From Halieaceae bacterium (GTDB lineage: Bacteria > Pseudomonadota > Gammaproteobacteria > Pseudomonadales > Halieaceae): a stretch of DNA of 64,000 nt. Numbering within the stretch: the first letter of the stretch is position 1; each line of letters starts with the position of its first letter. Below the pieces are notes generated by a model, which worked only from the letters and a program-made list of their open reading frames with translations, was not told the DNA's origin and ran no database searches. Location of the stretch: assembly GCA_003523185.1 (NCBI GenBank), contig DPGN01000057.1, positions 48,811 through 112,810 of the forward strand, given 5' to 3'. This document shows, piece by piece, positions 16,678-26,323 of this stretch. Both the position numbers and the translations under genes were made by a program.

Positions 16678-18078
16678 TTAAGATTGTACTAGCATTGTCT
16701 CTGGAGAAACGGAGCTACTAGTTGGTGACCCACTGCCAGCATCAACTGCATCAGCAAAGCTCTGAAGGGCCACCAAGTCAGACTCAAAATCAGTGGGTGT
16801 ATCTAGAGGTTGCCTCAAAAATTCCATCATTGACTCTCTGTAAGCAATAGAAGAATCGATTTTGTTATCGGAGCCTTGGCGGTACGCCCCTAATGAGATC
16901 AAATCCTTATTTTGCTCATAAGTAGTATATAGCTCTCGAAATATCCGCGCCTGGTCCTGTTGCTTTGGCTCAGTAATCTGCAGCATAGATCGGCTTACAG
17001 ACTTCTCAATATCGATCGCTGGATAAACTCCAGCGTCGGCCATCTGCCTCGATAAAACGACGTGTCCATCTAGGCTAGCTCTGGCTAAATCTGCAATTGG
17101 GTCTTGTAAATCATCACCCTCTACCAAGACTGTGTAGATAGCGGTTATTGATCCGCGCCCAACAATACCCGCGCGCTCGATAAGAGTAGGAATCAAAGAA
17201 AAGACCGAGGGGGTATAGCCTTTAGAGACGGGCGGCTCTCCAGCAGAGAGCGATAGCTCTCGTTGAGCCTGAGCAAAACGTGTTAACGAGTCCATGAGCA
17301 ACAACACGTTTAAACCTTGATCTCGATAGTACTCAGCAATAGCCGTTGCGCGCCAACAACCAGAGACTCTCATCAACGGGGAAGTATCTGCCGGCGTAGC
17401 CACGACGACTGCTCGCTTTAGTCCCTCTTTTCCAAGGCTATCTTCCACAAACTCTTTGACCTCTCGGCCTCGCTCCCCCACAAGAGATACAACGACAACA
17501 TCTGCACTGGAGAAACGCGTGATCATTCCAAGCAGGGTACTCTTACCTACTCCCGAACCCGCAAATAAGCCAATTCGCTGCCCTATCCCAACGGTGAGAA
17601 GCGCATTTAGAGCTCGAACACCCGTGTCCAAAGGCTCGCTGATAGCTGACCGGTCCATTGGATTCAAGGTCTTACCTCGCAACGGATAACCCTCATCCAA
17701 AACCAACGGCTTTCGGTCTAATGGTCTACCCGCGCCATCAACAATTCTTCCTAATAAAGCATCGCCAACAGGCACTTGATCGCTGATCGTCTCCACTCGA
17801 ACTGAAGCGCCAGGAACGACACCCGCTGTCGCATCCTCACATGCCAAAAGAAGGCGTTCACCCTCAAACCCTATGACCTCTGCATTTAGAGGCGTTATCC
17901 CCTTACGATCTATTTGGCATCTAGCACCGATACCTGCCCTAAGACCTGACACCTCCAGTCGCCCCCCCGCTACTCTGACTAATTTACCGAAGGCATTAGG
18001 TTGAGCGGTCGGATTCTTATTAGCCAGATGAGCAAATCGGTGGCTGACCTGCTGGAAGTGGGAGTTACTCACTGTCAT
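16678..18078 (-). CDS. fliI: flagellum-specific ATPase FliI
   Basis: About 466 residues. Walker A is GLFAGSGVGKSTLLGMI, Walker B LNVLLLMDSLTRFAQAQREL, with the F1-beta-like catalytic segment LVGERGREVKEFVE. The open frame extends to 18318, but the first 80 residues lie within fliH and have no family similarity. The start is the ATG at 18078 or, with better spacing from GGAGG (8 bases), the GTG at 18072. It overlaps the fliH 3' end, so translation is probably coupled. Confidence 0.95.
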   Translation of the reverse strand: MTVSNSHFQQVSHRFAHLANKNPTAQPNAFGKLVRVAGGRLEVSGLRAGIGARCQIDRKGITPLNAEVIGFEGERLLLACEDATAGVVPGASVRVETISDQVPVGDALLGRIVDGAGRPLDRKPLVLDEGYPLRGKTLNPMDRSAISEPLDTGVRALNALLTVGIGQRIGLFAGSGVGKSTLLGMITRFSSADVVVVSLVGERGREVKEFVEDSLGKEGLKRAVVVATPADTSPLMRVSGCWRATAIAEYYRDQGLNVLLLMDSLTRFAQAQRELSLSAGEPPVSKGYTPSVFSLIPTLIERAGIVGRGSITAIYTVLVEGDDLQDPIADLARASLDGHVVLSRQMADAGVYPAIDIEKSVSRSMLQITEPKQQDQARIFRELYTTYEQNKDLISLGAYRQGSDNKIDSSIAYRESMMEFLRQPLDTPTDFESDLVALQSFADAVDAGSGSPTSSSVSPETMLVQS

Positions 18079-18742
18079 TTCCTCCGGCTTCGAGACGATT
18101 ACTTGTAGACTCGACTTCAGCGCCATCAAGCACGTCTCCCGGCTCTCCGGAAGAACCGACAGGGCCAGGTACACGAGCAAGATCCATAATTGTATTTCGT
18201 AGCTGGGTTTCGATAGTTGCATCAACCAACGAATCATTCCTCTGAATTCGACAACCTCCACGAATAACGTCGGGGGCTGGCTCCACTCTAAGCTCGCCCA
18301 AATCGTCTGCCCAAGCATCGGTTACGGCAGCCATATCATCAGGGTGGAGCAATAACGTTACCTGGCCTCGCCCACCGGATAGGAGTTCAAGCGCTCGATC
18401 AATTGTCTCCCGAATTCGCTCTGCATCTGTCGACAGCTCCCTACGCAAAATAGAACTACAGACTGTTGATACGAGCGAAAGTAAATACTCACTTACTTTT
18501 AGCTCCTGTTGATGAAATGGTCTATCTAACGCATCGACCAGACTTTGAAGCTGAGCGACCTTGGCATTAGCTTGTATTTCCGACTCTTTCTGACCAGCCT
18601 CTAAGCCCTCAGCATATCCCTGAGCATATCCCTCGTTCTGAGCTTGCTCGCGCAGCTCTTTAGGAGATGGCTGACTACCCTCAGACTCAACCTGAAGCAC
18701 GCGAGGATGCCAGCTCGTAAACATCACATCAGACATAGTCAC
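18065..18742 (-). CDS. fliH: flagellar assembly protein FliH
   Basis: 225 residues. Helical stretches with the GYAQGYAEGLEAG repeat (about 34-46), the glycine-repeat helix typical of FliH, precede a C-terminal V-ATPase E-subunit-like domain (LLHPDDMAA, DVIRGGCRIQRNDSLVDATIETQL). It regulates FliI and delivers it to FliN/FlhA. GTG at 18742 overlaps the fliG end; an ATG two codons later (18736) is an equally possible start. Confidence 0.92.
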   Translation of the reverse strand: MTMSDVMFTSWHPRVLQVESEGSQPSPKELREQAQNEGYAQGYAEGLEAGQKESEIQANAKVAQLQSLVDALDRPFHQQELKVSEYLLSLVSTVCSSILRRELSTDAERIRETIDRALELLSGGRGQVTLLLHPDDMAAVTDAWADDLGELRVEPAPDVIRGGCRIQRNDSLVDATIETQLRNTIMDLARVPGPVGSSGEPGDVLDGAEVESTSNRLEAGGNDSE

Positions 18743-19736
18743 GGCTCGATTTACCTATCATCAGCTCACCCTCATCTGATAAGCGCTTCGCCGTCTTCAC
18801 AATTTCTTTTTGCGCCTCTTCTACCTCTGAGATCTTTATTGGTCCGGATGCCTCCAAGTCCTCTCTCAAAATAGCTGCCGCTCGTTCGGACATATTCCGG
18901 AAAAAACGCTCCGCAACCTGAGCATCAACGCCCTTAAGCGCTGTGAGCAAATTTTCTTGAGGTACATCTCGGATCAAGCGCTGCAGGCCTCGGTCATCAA
19001 GTGACATGAGATTATCAAAGATGAACATCTTCTCCTTCACTTCGTCACTCAGTGATTCATCGGCATCGGTAAGAGCCGCCAGCATCTCCTGCTCTAGACC
19101 AACGTCGGTGGAGTTAAGAATCGCCGCCAAATTATCTGGACCCATCACCTTTCGTGGGGGTGTTCTCTGTAACTTACCCAGCTGACTTTCCAACACGCGA
19201 TCAAGTTCCTCCATCGCTGCAGGATCAAGTTCTTCCATGCGCGCGATACGGACAATAATGTCTTTTTGCAACGATTCTGGTAGAAGAGCCAATACCTTTG
19301 CCGCCTGCTCATCATAAAGCTGAGTCATAACAGTTGCGCTAATTTGAGGGTGCTCCTCTAGCAAAACCTCGGCGATAGCCTGAGGAGCCATCCACTGAAG
19401 CGCCTCGACACCATGCTGCTCTGGTGGCTTATCCAGAACTTGAGAAAGAATTGTGCTGGCTTTTCCTTCCCCCAACGCAGAGGTCATGACTCGGCGAGTA
19501 AACTCCGGAGCATCAAGGCCTAGAGGATTAATCTCTGAGACCTCAATATGAAATTCTGTCAAAACCGATTCGACTTGGTCGTTCGTTAGCTTAGATATGG
19601 TGGCCATTGCCTCGCCAACTTTTTGAACCTCTTTTGGATTCATGTGGCGCATTACTAGGGTAGCCGCTTCCTCACCCACACCCAGCAAGAAGATAGCTGC
19701 TCGCTGCGCTCCTGTAAGTTGAATGTTCTCAGCCAT
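18729..19736 (-). CDS. fliG: flagellar motor switch protein FliG
   Basis: 335 residues, standard length. N-terminal FliF-binding domain (LTGAQRAAIFLLGVGEEAATLVMRHM), middle domain with EHPQ (LLEEHPQISATVMTQL), and the C-terminal torque domain with the charged helix (LMSLDDRGLQRLIRDVPQENLLTALKG). The charged residues that meet PomA are present in this helix. It overlaps fliF by 8 bp. Confidence 0.97.
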   Translation of the reverse strand: MAENIQLTGAQRAAIFLLGVGEEAATLVMRHMNPKEVQKVGEAMATISKLTNDQVESVLTEFHIEVSEINPLGLDAPEFTRRVMTSALGEGKASTILSQVLDKPPEQHGVEALQWMAPQAIAEVLLEEHPQISATVMTQLYDEQAAKVLALLPESLQKDIIVRIARMEELDPAAMEELDRVLESQLGKLQRTPPRKVMGPDNLAAILNSTDVGLEQEMLAALTDADESLSDEVKEKMFIFDNLMSLDDRGLQRLIRDVPQENLLTALKGVDAQVAERFFRNMSERAAAILREDLEASGPIKISEVEEAQKEIVKTAKRLSDEGELMIGKSSRDYV

Positions 19737-21357
19737 CTGATGCGATCCAGTTCTTCACGACATAAGCGGCTCGCACGGGTTGCTCGTTCGCTGAATTTCG
19801 AGCCATCGCAAGGCTCTGTTGATAATTGGGTTTCGGCGCCACAGGAGGCAGCTCAGGTGGCGGAGCGGTCAGGGCATTAATTTCCTGATTGCTCGCGCCT
19901 TCCTGATCTGGGCCCTGAAGCGCAGCATTTGCATTTCCGCCCGCGGCGATAGCAGGAGGAGCGTAGCTGGTGGAGTAGCGCACCATGGGTCGAAGTACAG
20001 TGAAGATTAAAGCTAAAACTCCCAGCGCTGCGAGAAGACCCTTCCCTAGATCCCAAATCCATGGCTGCTCTAGCAATCCAGGCTCTGGAAGTGGCTCCAT
20101 GGGTGCAGGGACGATAAAGGGAGAGTTGATTATTTGAACGGTATCGCCTCGCGCTGCATTGAAGCCCACAGCCTCTCGAACTAGGGCATTTACCTGTTCA
20201 AGCAGTGCAGCGTCAAGTGGCACGCTCTCGCCGTTTTCGTCTATCTTATAGTCGACTACGACGGCAACAGATAGCTTATTCACTGCACCTGGTACTGAAC
20301 GCACGTACTGAATCGTTTTATTTACCTCATAGTTACGTGTTTCCTGGCGACTCTCACGGTCCGGCGCGTCATCGACCGGTTGCTGCGGCTGATTTTGTTG
20401 TGCAAGTGCGGGCTGTGGTGGGTTCGGTACCAAACCTCCGGGTGGGCCTGCAACTACTGCATTATTAGAAATATCCTCGCTTGTCTGTTCGCTTCGTAGG
20501 GCAACATTTGGGTCAAAAATTTCGTTCGTGCTCTCAGTGCGCGTGAAATCCATATCGGCTGTTACTTGAGCTTGTACCGCGCCAACACCCAGGATCGGCT
20601 CTAAGATACCTATGATTCTGTCGTTCAATGACCCTTCGAATTGCTCAGCCAAGCGAAACTGCTCAGCTGTGTACCCAAAATCGGAATCCTGACCTTGACT
20701 AGAAAGTAGCTTTCCTGCGCCATCCACCACCGAGACACGAGACGCGTCTAAATTGGGGATACTTGAAGCGACAAGATGGATGATGCCGGATAATTGTCGA
20801 TCGGAAAGGCGAACACCACCACGTAAATTCAACATAACCGAAGCAGAGGGCTCATTACCCCTCCGCAAAAAGGCTGTTTGCCGGGAGATCGCAAGATGAA
20901 CTCGAGCCGCAGCCACCGAGTCTAGCGCAGTGATTGTGCGAACAAGCTCTGCTTCCACAGCCCTGTGGTAACGAGCTTCCTCCATAAAACTAGATATACC
21001 CATCTCTTGTTGGAGGTAAAGCGACTCAAAACCTATACCCGAGCCATCTTTAGGAAATCCCTCACTAGCCAACACCATTCGTGCTTGGAATACCTCGTCA
21101 AAGGGCACCTCCAGTAGTCCTGTTCCTTGCTCGAGTCGATACTCAATCCCGTTGGTTTGAAGGATAGCAATCGCCTCTGCATTATCGGACGGAGTCATCG
21201 GCCCATAAACCGACTGGTAGGAGGGAGATGTGGCCCAATTAACCAGGCCTACTGCTAATGCAATACTCGCTGCGAAGCCCACTAACAGGGACACCTGCCG
21301 CGTTACGGGCTGTGCTGCAAAGCCACTCACTCTATCTAAAATTGGGTTATCTGCCAT
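19729..21357 (-). CDS. fliF: flagellar MS-ring protein FliF
   Basis: 542 residues. N-terminal membrane segment (about 22-44), YscJ-like ring domain (YRLEQGTGLLEVPFDEVFQARMVLASEGFPKDGSGIGFE), beta-collar region with a proline/glutamine-rich insert (about 290-330), and a C-terminal membrane segment (about 440-460) before a cytoplasmic tail that binds FliG. It forms the MS ring. 13 bases separate it from fliE. Confidence 0.96.
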   Translation of the reverse strand: MADNPILDRVSGFAAQPVTRQVSLLVGFAASIALAVGLVNWATSPSYQSVYGPMTPSDNAEAIAILQTNGIEYRLEQGTGLLEVPFDEVFQARMVLASEGFPKDGSGIGFESLYLQQEMGISSFMEEARYHRAVEAELVRTITALDSVAAARVHLAISRQTAFLRRGNEPSASVMLNLRGGVRLSDRQLSGIIHLVASSIPNLDASRVSVVDGAGKLLSSQGQDSDFGYTAEQFRLAEQFEGSLNDRIIGILEPILGVGAVQAQVTADMDFTRTESTNEIFDPNVALRSEQTSEDISNNAVVAGPPGGLVPNPPQPALAQQNQPQQPVDDAPDRESRQETRNYEVNKTIQYVRSVPGAVNKLSVAVVVDYKIDENGESVPLDAALLEQVNALVREAVGFNAARGDTVQIINSPFIVPAPMEPLPEPGLLEQPWIWDLGKGLLAALGVLALIFTVLRPMVRYSTSYAPPAIAAGGNANAALQGPDQEGASNQEINALTAPPPELPPVAPKPNYQQSLAMARNSANEQPVRAAYVVKNWIASDG

Positions 21358-21370
21358 TTTGATCTAATCC

Positions 21371-21691
21371 TTAAACCGGCATATTCATGACATCTTTATA
21401 CGCTGTCAGAAGTTTGTTACGAACTTCGGTCATACCAGAAAATTGAATACTGGCTTTCTGAGCATTGATCATCACCTCTGCTAACGAGACCGATGGATCA
21501 CCCGTCTCAAATCGAGCAGCAATCGCCTTGGAGTCCTGCATCGCATTGTTAACTTGATCAATCGACTGCGACATAAGCTCTGAGAAGGGAGCAGCCGCTT
21601 TGGTCTCAAATGAGATTGGGCTCTCGTTACGCGCCATCGCCTGCATAGCACGCATTTGGGATAGAACTTGATTGATTGCTATATCACTCAT
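21371..21691 (-). CDS. fliE: flagellar hook-basal body protein FliE
   Basis: 106 residues with typical FliE C-terminal helix (GDPSVSLAEVMINAQKASIQFSGMTEVRNKLLTAYKDVMNMPV). It joins the MS ring to the rod. It begins the fliEFGHIJK unit, 15 bases after fleR, so it may be co-transcribed with fleSR; a sigma-54-like GG-N10-GC pattern here is too close to the start codon to be convincing. Confidence 0.95.
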   Translation of the reverse strand: MSDIAINQVLSQMRAMQAMARNESPISFETKAAAPFSELMSQSIDQVNNAMQDSKAIAARFETGDPSVSLAEVMINAQKASIQFSGMTEVRNKLLTAYKDVMNMPV

Positions 21692-21706
21692 ATCTTAAAG
21701 CCTCCC

Positions 21707-23038
21707 TCACGCCACGGATGTAGCAGGTATTTCGAAACCTTGCTCTTTATATTTGGCAAGTTTATAGCGCAATGTTCGCCCGCTAATTCCTAAGCGCTCA
21801 CTCGCCAGCTTACGGTTGCCATTTGAATCCAGAAGAGCGCTAATGATCATGTCACGCTCACTTCCCTTAAGGTCATCGGGTGCAGACTCATGTTGTGTGG
21901 CCGGACGGGAGTAATCGACATCAACCAACGCATCGAAAACAATGTCATTCGGCGTTATTTCAGAACCAGTTGCTAAAATGCAGGCTCGGTGGATACAGTT
22001 ACCCAGCTCCCTAATATTTCCTCGCCATCCGTGCGACATCAATTGTTGCTCAGACGCCGAAGACAAGGTCAATGGCCTACCCGCGCGGTATCGCTCAATG
22101 AAGCGATACGCCAGGGGTATGATGTCATTGCACCGTTCACGGAGAGGCGGGAGCTCGATAGGGAACACATTTAATCGGAAGTAAAGATCTTCCCGAAATC
22201 GACCTTCTGCAACCTCGGCTGTTAAATGCCGATTGGTTGTCGCGAGCACTCGCACGTCCAGGGGTATCGCTGCCTTGCCGCCCAAACGCTCGACCTCTTG
22301 CTCTTGCAATACCCTCAACAGCTTGGCCTGAAGCTCTAGGGCCATCTCCGAGATCTCATCAAGCAACAGTGTTCCGCCATTAGCCTGCTCAAACTTGCCT
22401 TCCCTTGCAGTCGCTGCTCCGGTGAATGCGCCCTTCTCATACCCGAAGAGAATCGCCTCCAGCATGTTTTCAGGAATGGCTGCACAGTTAAGTGCAACAA
22501 ATGACTGATCAGAGCGGTTGGAACACTCATGAATTGTTTTTGCCAGGACTTCTTTACCCGTGCCTGACTCACCACTGATCATGATTGACGCATCTGAAGG
22601 TGCAACGCGCCTAACGATCTCTAGAATTTGTTTCGTCTTGGCGTCCTCAGCAACCATTTCACTGGCGTCGAGGCCGAGCCGCTTCGCCATTCGCGTTACT
22701 GTAGCGACTAGGGACGCAGCCTCGAAGGGCTTCTGTAGGTAGTCTGTGGCACCGTCTCGCATCGCCGCAACTGCACGTTCGACACTCGCGTGTGCAGTCA
22801 TCATGACAAAGGGGATTGACGGGTACTTTTCTCGCGTAGCTTTCAGAAGCTCATTCCCATCCATGCCATCCATTTGGACATCACTGACTATCACATCGAT
22901 GTCTTGGTGCATCAACTGAAGTAGCGCTTCTTTACCATTACACGCCTCAAAGACCTGAAAGTCAGCGGCCTCGAGAGTATCAAGCAAGGCCATCCGAAGT
23001 GTTGGATCATCCTCAACAATTAATATGCGCGGATTCAT
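21707..23038 (-). CDS. fleR: two-component response regulator FleR/FlrC (sigma-54 activator)
   Basis: 443 residues: receiver domain with DD (10-11), phospho-acceptor Asp53 and Thr81; AAA+ domain with Walker A GESGTGKE and the sigma-54 contact loop GAFTGA intact; C-terminal Fis-type helix-turn-helix (NRKLASERLGISGRTLRYKLAKYKEQG). It overlaps fleS by 4 bp. It activates the middle (basal-body/hook) flagellar genes from sigma-54 promoters after phosphorylation by FleS. Confidence 0.95.
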   Translation of the reverse strand: MNPRILIVEDDPTLRMALLDTLEAADFQVFEACNGKEALLQLMHQDIDVIVSDVQMDGMDGNELLKATREKYPSIPFVMMTAHASVERAVAAMRDGATDYLQKPFEAASLVATVTRMAKRLGLDASEMVAEDAKTKQILEIVRRVAPSDASIMISGESGTGKEVLAKTIHECSNRSDQSFVALNCAAIPENMLEAILFGYEKGAFTGAATAREGKFEQANGGTLLLDEISEMALELQAKLLRVLQEQEVERLGGKAAIPLDVRVLATTNRHLTAEVAEGRFREDLYFRLNVFPIELPPLRERCNDIIPLAYRFIERYRAGRPLTLSSASEQQLMSHGWRGNIRELGNCIHRACILATGSEITPNDIVFDALVDVDYSRPATQHESAPDDLKGSERDMIISALLDSNGNRKLASERLGISGRTLRYKLAKYKEQGFEIPATSVA

Positions 23039-24222
23039 TGTGTTGATACCTTTGAGGTTGAGTCGACCGGCAGAAGAATAGTGAACTGAGCGCCGCCTGA
23101 TTCTCGGTTAGTCGCATGAACCGTACCGCCATGTCGTTGCACAACGGAGGCTAGGACTGCCAAACCAAGGCCAGTTCCCGCCGCACGAGTGGTAAAAAAG
23201 GGATCAAACACTTGGTCGATAACGTCACTTGGAATTCCAGGACCATTGTCAGAGACCCTGATCAGCATCATGTGCTGATTAATAGCGCCGGCCCAGACTT
23301 CGATCTCAGGCTTATCTTCACAAACCTGTATCGAATTTTGAATCATATTGGCAATCACTGAAGACAGCTCTGTGGGTGCCGCCAATACTGTCAGGGTTGG
23401 GTTTATTCGGTTGGTCGTTACCAAGGCACCAGATGCTTCTAGAATGCCGTCACATGAGGATATGGCCTCTTCAACGATACCCCTAACCTTTGCGGGTTCT
23501 AGGCACAGCAGAGAGCCTCCACGAACGAAGCCCAGCATTGATGTGATTAGGCTCTCGGTCTGAGATAACTGCGTCTTCAGAGCCGTGCAGATACGATCTC
23601 GCTTACCTTGATCCATATCCTTAGATAGCTGATCGACATAAAGCACAGTGGACGACAAAGGGGTTCGTATCTGATGCGCTAATCTCGCCGCCATCTCGCC
23701 AAGCGAGCTCAAACGAGTTTTTCGACCTAATTCTCGTTGAAGCGTGTGCTGGGCAGTGATATCAGAGACCAATACGATGGTTTCTTCACCTCCTGGCAAT
23801 GGGCATGTGCTGATATTTAAACGCCGACCACGGATCTCAAAGCTACCCTGAGCATTAAAACGACCACGCTGTTCTATGGTCGTCCAGGATTGACCCTCTA
23901 GTGGCTCGCCCAGTAGTGCTCTCGCTTGTGGGTTAGCCTCCGTAATCGCGTCATCACTATCAAGAATTATGACCCCGCCGGGAAGTGCATCCAGCATGGT
24001 CGCAAATCGGTTGAGCAGGTTCTCTCGCTCTCGGTTTTCCTTTCGACGCGCAAGTCTCGCCGCCTCAAGCTCAGAGCTTAATTTGGCTACATGGCCTGAT
24101 AATTCTCGATAACCCTGACGAAGCGCGGACTCTGCCTCCGATAGATTGTCTTGCTCGAGGTCAAAAAAATCAGCGGGCAGCTGCTTAATCACCTCTGGCG
24201 TCACTGTTTGATTCATTGTCAT
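23035..24222 (-). CDS. fleS: cytoplasmic sensor histidine kinase FleS/FlrB
   Basis: 395 residues with no membrane segment: N-terminal helical/coiled-coil region, a PAS domain (about 70-155, MLDALPGGVIILDSDDAITEANPQARALLG), HisKA with the phospho-acceptor in MAARLAHQIRTPLSS, and HATPase with N-box and G boxes (VSDNGPGIP, GTGLGLAV). The first ATG is at 24222, but the third codon ATG (24216) has AAGG 8 bases upstream and may be the real start. Phosphorylates FleR. Confidence 0.94.
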   Translation of the reverse strand: MTMNQTVTPEVIKQLPADFFDLEQDNLSEAESALRQGYRELSGHVAKLSSELEAARLARRKENRERENLLNRFATMLDALPGGVIILDSDDAITEANPQARALLGEPLEGQSWTTIEQRGRFNAQGSFEIRGRRLNISTCPLPGGEETIVLVSDITAQHTLQRELGRKTRLSSLGEMAARLAHQIRTPLSSTVLYVDQLSKDMDQGKRDRICTALKTQLSQTESLITSMLGFVRGGSLLCLEPAKVRGIVEEAISSCDGILEASGALVTTNRINPTLTVLAAPTELSSVIANMIQNSIQVCEDKPEIEVWAGAINQHMMLIRVSDNGPGIPSDVIDQVFDPFFTTRAAGTGLGLAVLASVVQRHGGTVHATNRESGGAQFTILLPVDSTSKVSTQ

Positions 24223-24264
24223 CCCTTACCACGCTCCAACGTGGGAGCTTTCTTGAAGGGTTCT

Positions 24265-24282
24265 AAGCTAACGACATGCCAT
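24265..24282 (-). promoter_or_regulatory. sigma-54 promoter of fleSR
   Basis: On the minus strand ATGGCATGTCGTTAGCTT has GG-N10-GC spacing with TGGCA and AGCT cores. Predicted start near 24255 gives a leader of about 33 bases. FleQ control of fleSR is established in Pseudomonas and expected here. Confidence 0.65.
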
Positions 24283-24334
24283 CGTTAATTTTTCTTTTTA
24301 AAACAATAAGTTATCTCATTTTTTTGCTTAGGGT

Positions 24335-24348
24335 GACAATTTTTTGAC
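24335..24348. promoter_or_regulatory. FleQ-box-like element upstream of fleSR
   Basis: Minus strand GTCAAAAAATTGTC, 55 bases upstream of the fleS -24 element and touching the fleQ stop codon. It differs at one base from the element in the fliD leader (27802-27815) and matches the remembered FleQ consensus at 12 of 14 positions. Confidence 0.5.
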
Positions 24349-25448
24349 TAGTGCTGTTGTTTGATGCCGTGCTTACGCATTTTCTCTACGAGCGTCGTGC
24401 GCTGAAGTTTAAGCCAGTTTGCTGCATGAGCCGTTACCCAATCAGTTTGTTCTAATGCAGCAACAATCAGATCGTGCTCAAGCTCGGCTAGCTTAGCCTT
24501 GAGATCAATAGGCTCATCGAGTAGCACCGATAGCGACCCATCAGTTTGCAGAGGCTCGATGGGCGCAAATAACTCATCGACCGCTCTTTGCTCGAGCAAG
24601 TCCAGCTGAGGGCTATCACCCCCAGAGAGGTTGTCTACGGAGCCTGCCGACCGATACCTCGCAGGCAGCTCACTCTCCCCGATCAGCTGATTTGGGTATA
24701 AGACCATGAGCCTCTCAATAAGGTTGCTCAGCTCCCGAACGTTGCCAGGCCAATCATACGTCTCAAGCTGGGCCAATGCGCCCCCTGAAAACTCAAGTGA
24801 CCCGCGACCCTCCGTTTTTGATGACTTCAGGAACGCAGTAATAAGTGTTGCTATATCACCGTGGCGCTCGCGCAAAGGCGGGATTTCAACCGGAAATATG
24901 CTAAGTCGATAATACAGATCCGCACGAAACAAATTTTCCTCGATCTTTGTCTCCAGGTTCTGATGGGTCGCTGCAATAATCCTGACATCGCAGGAGATGG
25001 ACTTGATACCACCCACTCTCTCGTAGGACTTTTCCTGTAATACGCGAAGGAGTTTCACCTGCATGGTAAACGGCATATCGCCAATCTCATCTAGAAAAAG
25101 CGTCCCTCCCTCTGCCAACTCAAATCGCCCTTTACGTGCGGCTATCGCACCAGTAAACGACCCCTTCTCGTGACCAAATAATTCACTCTCCAAAAGCTCA
25201 CCAGGAATAGCACCGCAATTAATAGGTATGAACGGCCCTGATGCGCGATTAGATAAATCATGAACGAGCCTGGCAACGACCTCTTTACCTGTGCCTGACT
25301 CACCTTGAATTAAAACAGTGGTGTCAGTAGTCGATACCCGCGCCACCAACTCCCTCACGCGCGAAGTAGCAGCACTGACTCCAACAAAGCGCTCTTCCAG
25401 CTGTCTAAATGCTCTTTTTGACTGTGTACCAATGGTTTTGGCTGACAT
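24348..25448 (-). CDS. fleQ: FleQ/FlrA master regulator lacking the N-terminal receiver-like domain
   Basis: 366 residues from the ATG at 25448 (AAGAG 7 bases upstream); the frame reaches a TTG at 25484. AAA+ domain: [12 protein letters not shown], sigma-54 loop as GSFTGA rather than [37 protein letters not shown]. The C-terminal helix-turn-helix ([24 protein letters not shown]) closely matches FleQ. Normal FleQ is about 490 residues because of a FleQ/receiver-like domain of about 120; here only some 20 residues precede the AAA+ domain, and fliT lies just upstream. The LFRS c-di-GMP motif reads LEER. Confidence 0.9.
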   Translation of the reverse strand: MSAKTIGTQSKRAFRQLEERFVGVSAATSRVRELVARVSTTDTTVLIQGESGTGKEVVARLVHDLSNRASGPFIPINCGAIPGELLESELFGHEKGSFTGAIAARKGRFELAEGGTLFLDEIGDMPFTMQVKLLRVLQEKSYERVGGIKSISCDVRIIAATHQNLETKIEENLFRADLYYRLSIFPVEIPPLRERHGDIATLITAFLKSSKTEGRGSLEFSGGALAQLETYDWPGNVRELSNLIERLMVLYPNQLIGESELPARYRSAGSVDNLSGGDSPQLDLLEQRAVDELFAPIEPLQTDGSLSVLLDEPIDLKAKLAELEHDLIVAALEQTDWVTAHAANWLKLQRTTLVEKMRKHGIKQQH

Positions 25449-25564
25449 GGCCCAACTCTTCAACGCAGGGTTACAACGTAGCAAATATCTTCATTTTTAC
25501 AATGCCTGAGGGAACTCGGTAGCGACGATGCAGAGTATTATTGAGAAAGGAAACTTACTTACCC

Positions 25565-25924
25565 TCAGTGACCCTTTTCTACATCTAAGTAATGACCAAG
25601 CGAGCGCTTAGTACGATTTTGATCGGTTCGCTTAATGGCCACATTTTGCTTGGCGGCTTCTAACAAGCCAATCATTTCTTCGTTCATGTGAAGCATCGCC
25701 GCCAAGGCCTGAGAAAATAACTCTTCCTGATTCACGGGAAGTGATCCCGCAAAACAATTTGCTAAAGTAGTTCGTCGTTCTTGCTCCAATCTAGTGACAG
25801 AGTCCCAATCATCATTGTGCGCACAAGACAGCATTTCCTCTGTGATCAAAACCACACCCGCGAGGAGCGATGCCTGACTCGGCGTAGAATCGCCAATACC
25901 GCTATCCGAGTTATCGTCCATCAT
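25565..25924 (-). CDS. fliT: flagellar chaperone FliT-like protein
   Basis: 119 residues from the ATG at 25924, which overlaps the fliS stop (ATGA); an upstream in-frame start at 25954 would overlap fliS further. Helical, soluble and short, with WDSVTRLEQERRTTLANCF, a pattern seen in FliT (W-x-x-L-x-x-x-E-x-x-R). Position after fliD-fliS fits. It probably chaperones FliD. Similarity is weak, so the name rests largely on synteny. Confidence 0.75.
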   Translation of the reverse strand: MMDDNSDSGIGDSTPSQASLLAGVVLITEEMLSCAHNDDWDSVTRLEQERRTTLANCFAGSLPVNQEELFSQALAAMLHMNEEMIGLLEAAKQNVAIKRTDQNRTKRSLGHYLDVEKGH

Positions 25925-26310
25925 TTGGTAACCGTCTCTGCTATCCCCGACCAACCCTGCTTCAGTTCAGCTATCACTCGATAGACCTCATCAATGCGAG
26001 CCGTGTCGTTGGTCACATTCGCCAGAGCAAGGTGATTAGTACAGAAAGTATATAAATCATCTAATCTCGTTGCGACTTGCCCTCCCTTTTCAAAATCAAG
26101 AGCCGCTTGAAGACGAACAATTATCTCCATTGCCTTTTTGATAGCGTCGGCTTTCGCCTTCACTTCGTTTCTTTGAATTGCTCCCTTAGCGACTGCCAGG
26201 TTTTCACAGCAGGCATCAAACAAAAGGGCTATAAGCTTGTGCGGTGAAGCATCGTGTACCGAGGAAGTGGCACGTGTGCTTAGATACGCAGCCTTAGGGT
26301 CTGTATACAT
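25921..26310 (-). CDS. fliS: flagellin export chaperone FliS
   Basis: 129 residues with FliS signatures: TDPKAAYLSTRATSSVHDASPHKLIALLFDACCENLAVAKGAI at the N-terminus, and a helical body including the usual YxFCxxHLxxA-type segment (YTFCTNHLALAN). It binds the C-terminal region of flagellins before export. It lies 13 bases after fliD and overlaps fliT. Confidence 0.95.
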   Translation of the reverse strand: MYTDPKAAYLSTRATSSVHDASPHKLIALLFDACCENLAVAKGAIQRNEVKAKADAIKKAMEIIVRLQAALDFEKGGQVATRLDDLYTFCTNHLALANVTNDTARIDEVYRVIAELKQGWSGIAETVTK

Positions 26311-26323
26311 TTAGACTCTCTTA

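Noticed and set aside
21698..21715. Sigma-54-like GG-N10-GC pattern before fliE (TGGCGTGAGGGAGGC on the minus strand).
   Set aside because: The predicted start would fall at or inside the fliE ATG, the -12 core is poor (AGGC), and fliE is only 15 bases after fleR, so co-transcription is simpler.
22336..22575. Alternative minus-strand frames inside fleR and other long genes.
   Set aside because: They overlap conserved domains in another frame and lack family similarity.
24229..24248. Two overlapping short hairpins (CCACG/CGTGG and GCTCC/GGAGC) in the fleS leader, suggestive of a switch.
   Set aside because: Stems are only 5 bp and mutually overlapping; this is likely by chance without conservation data.
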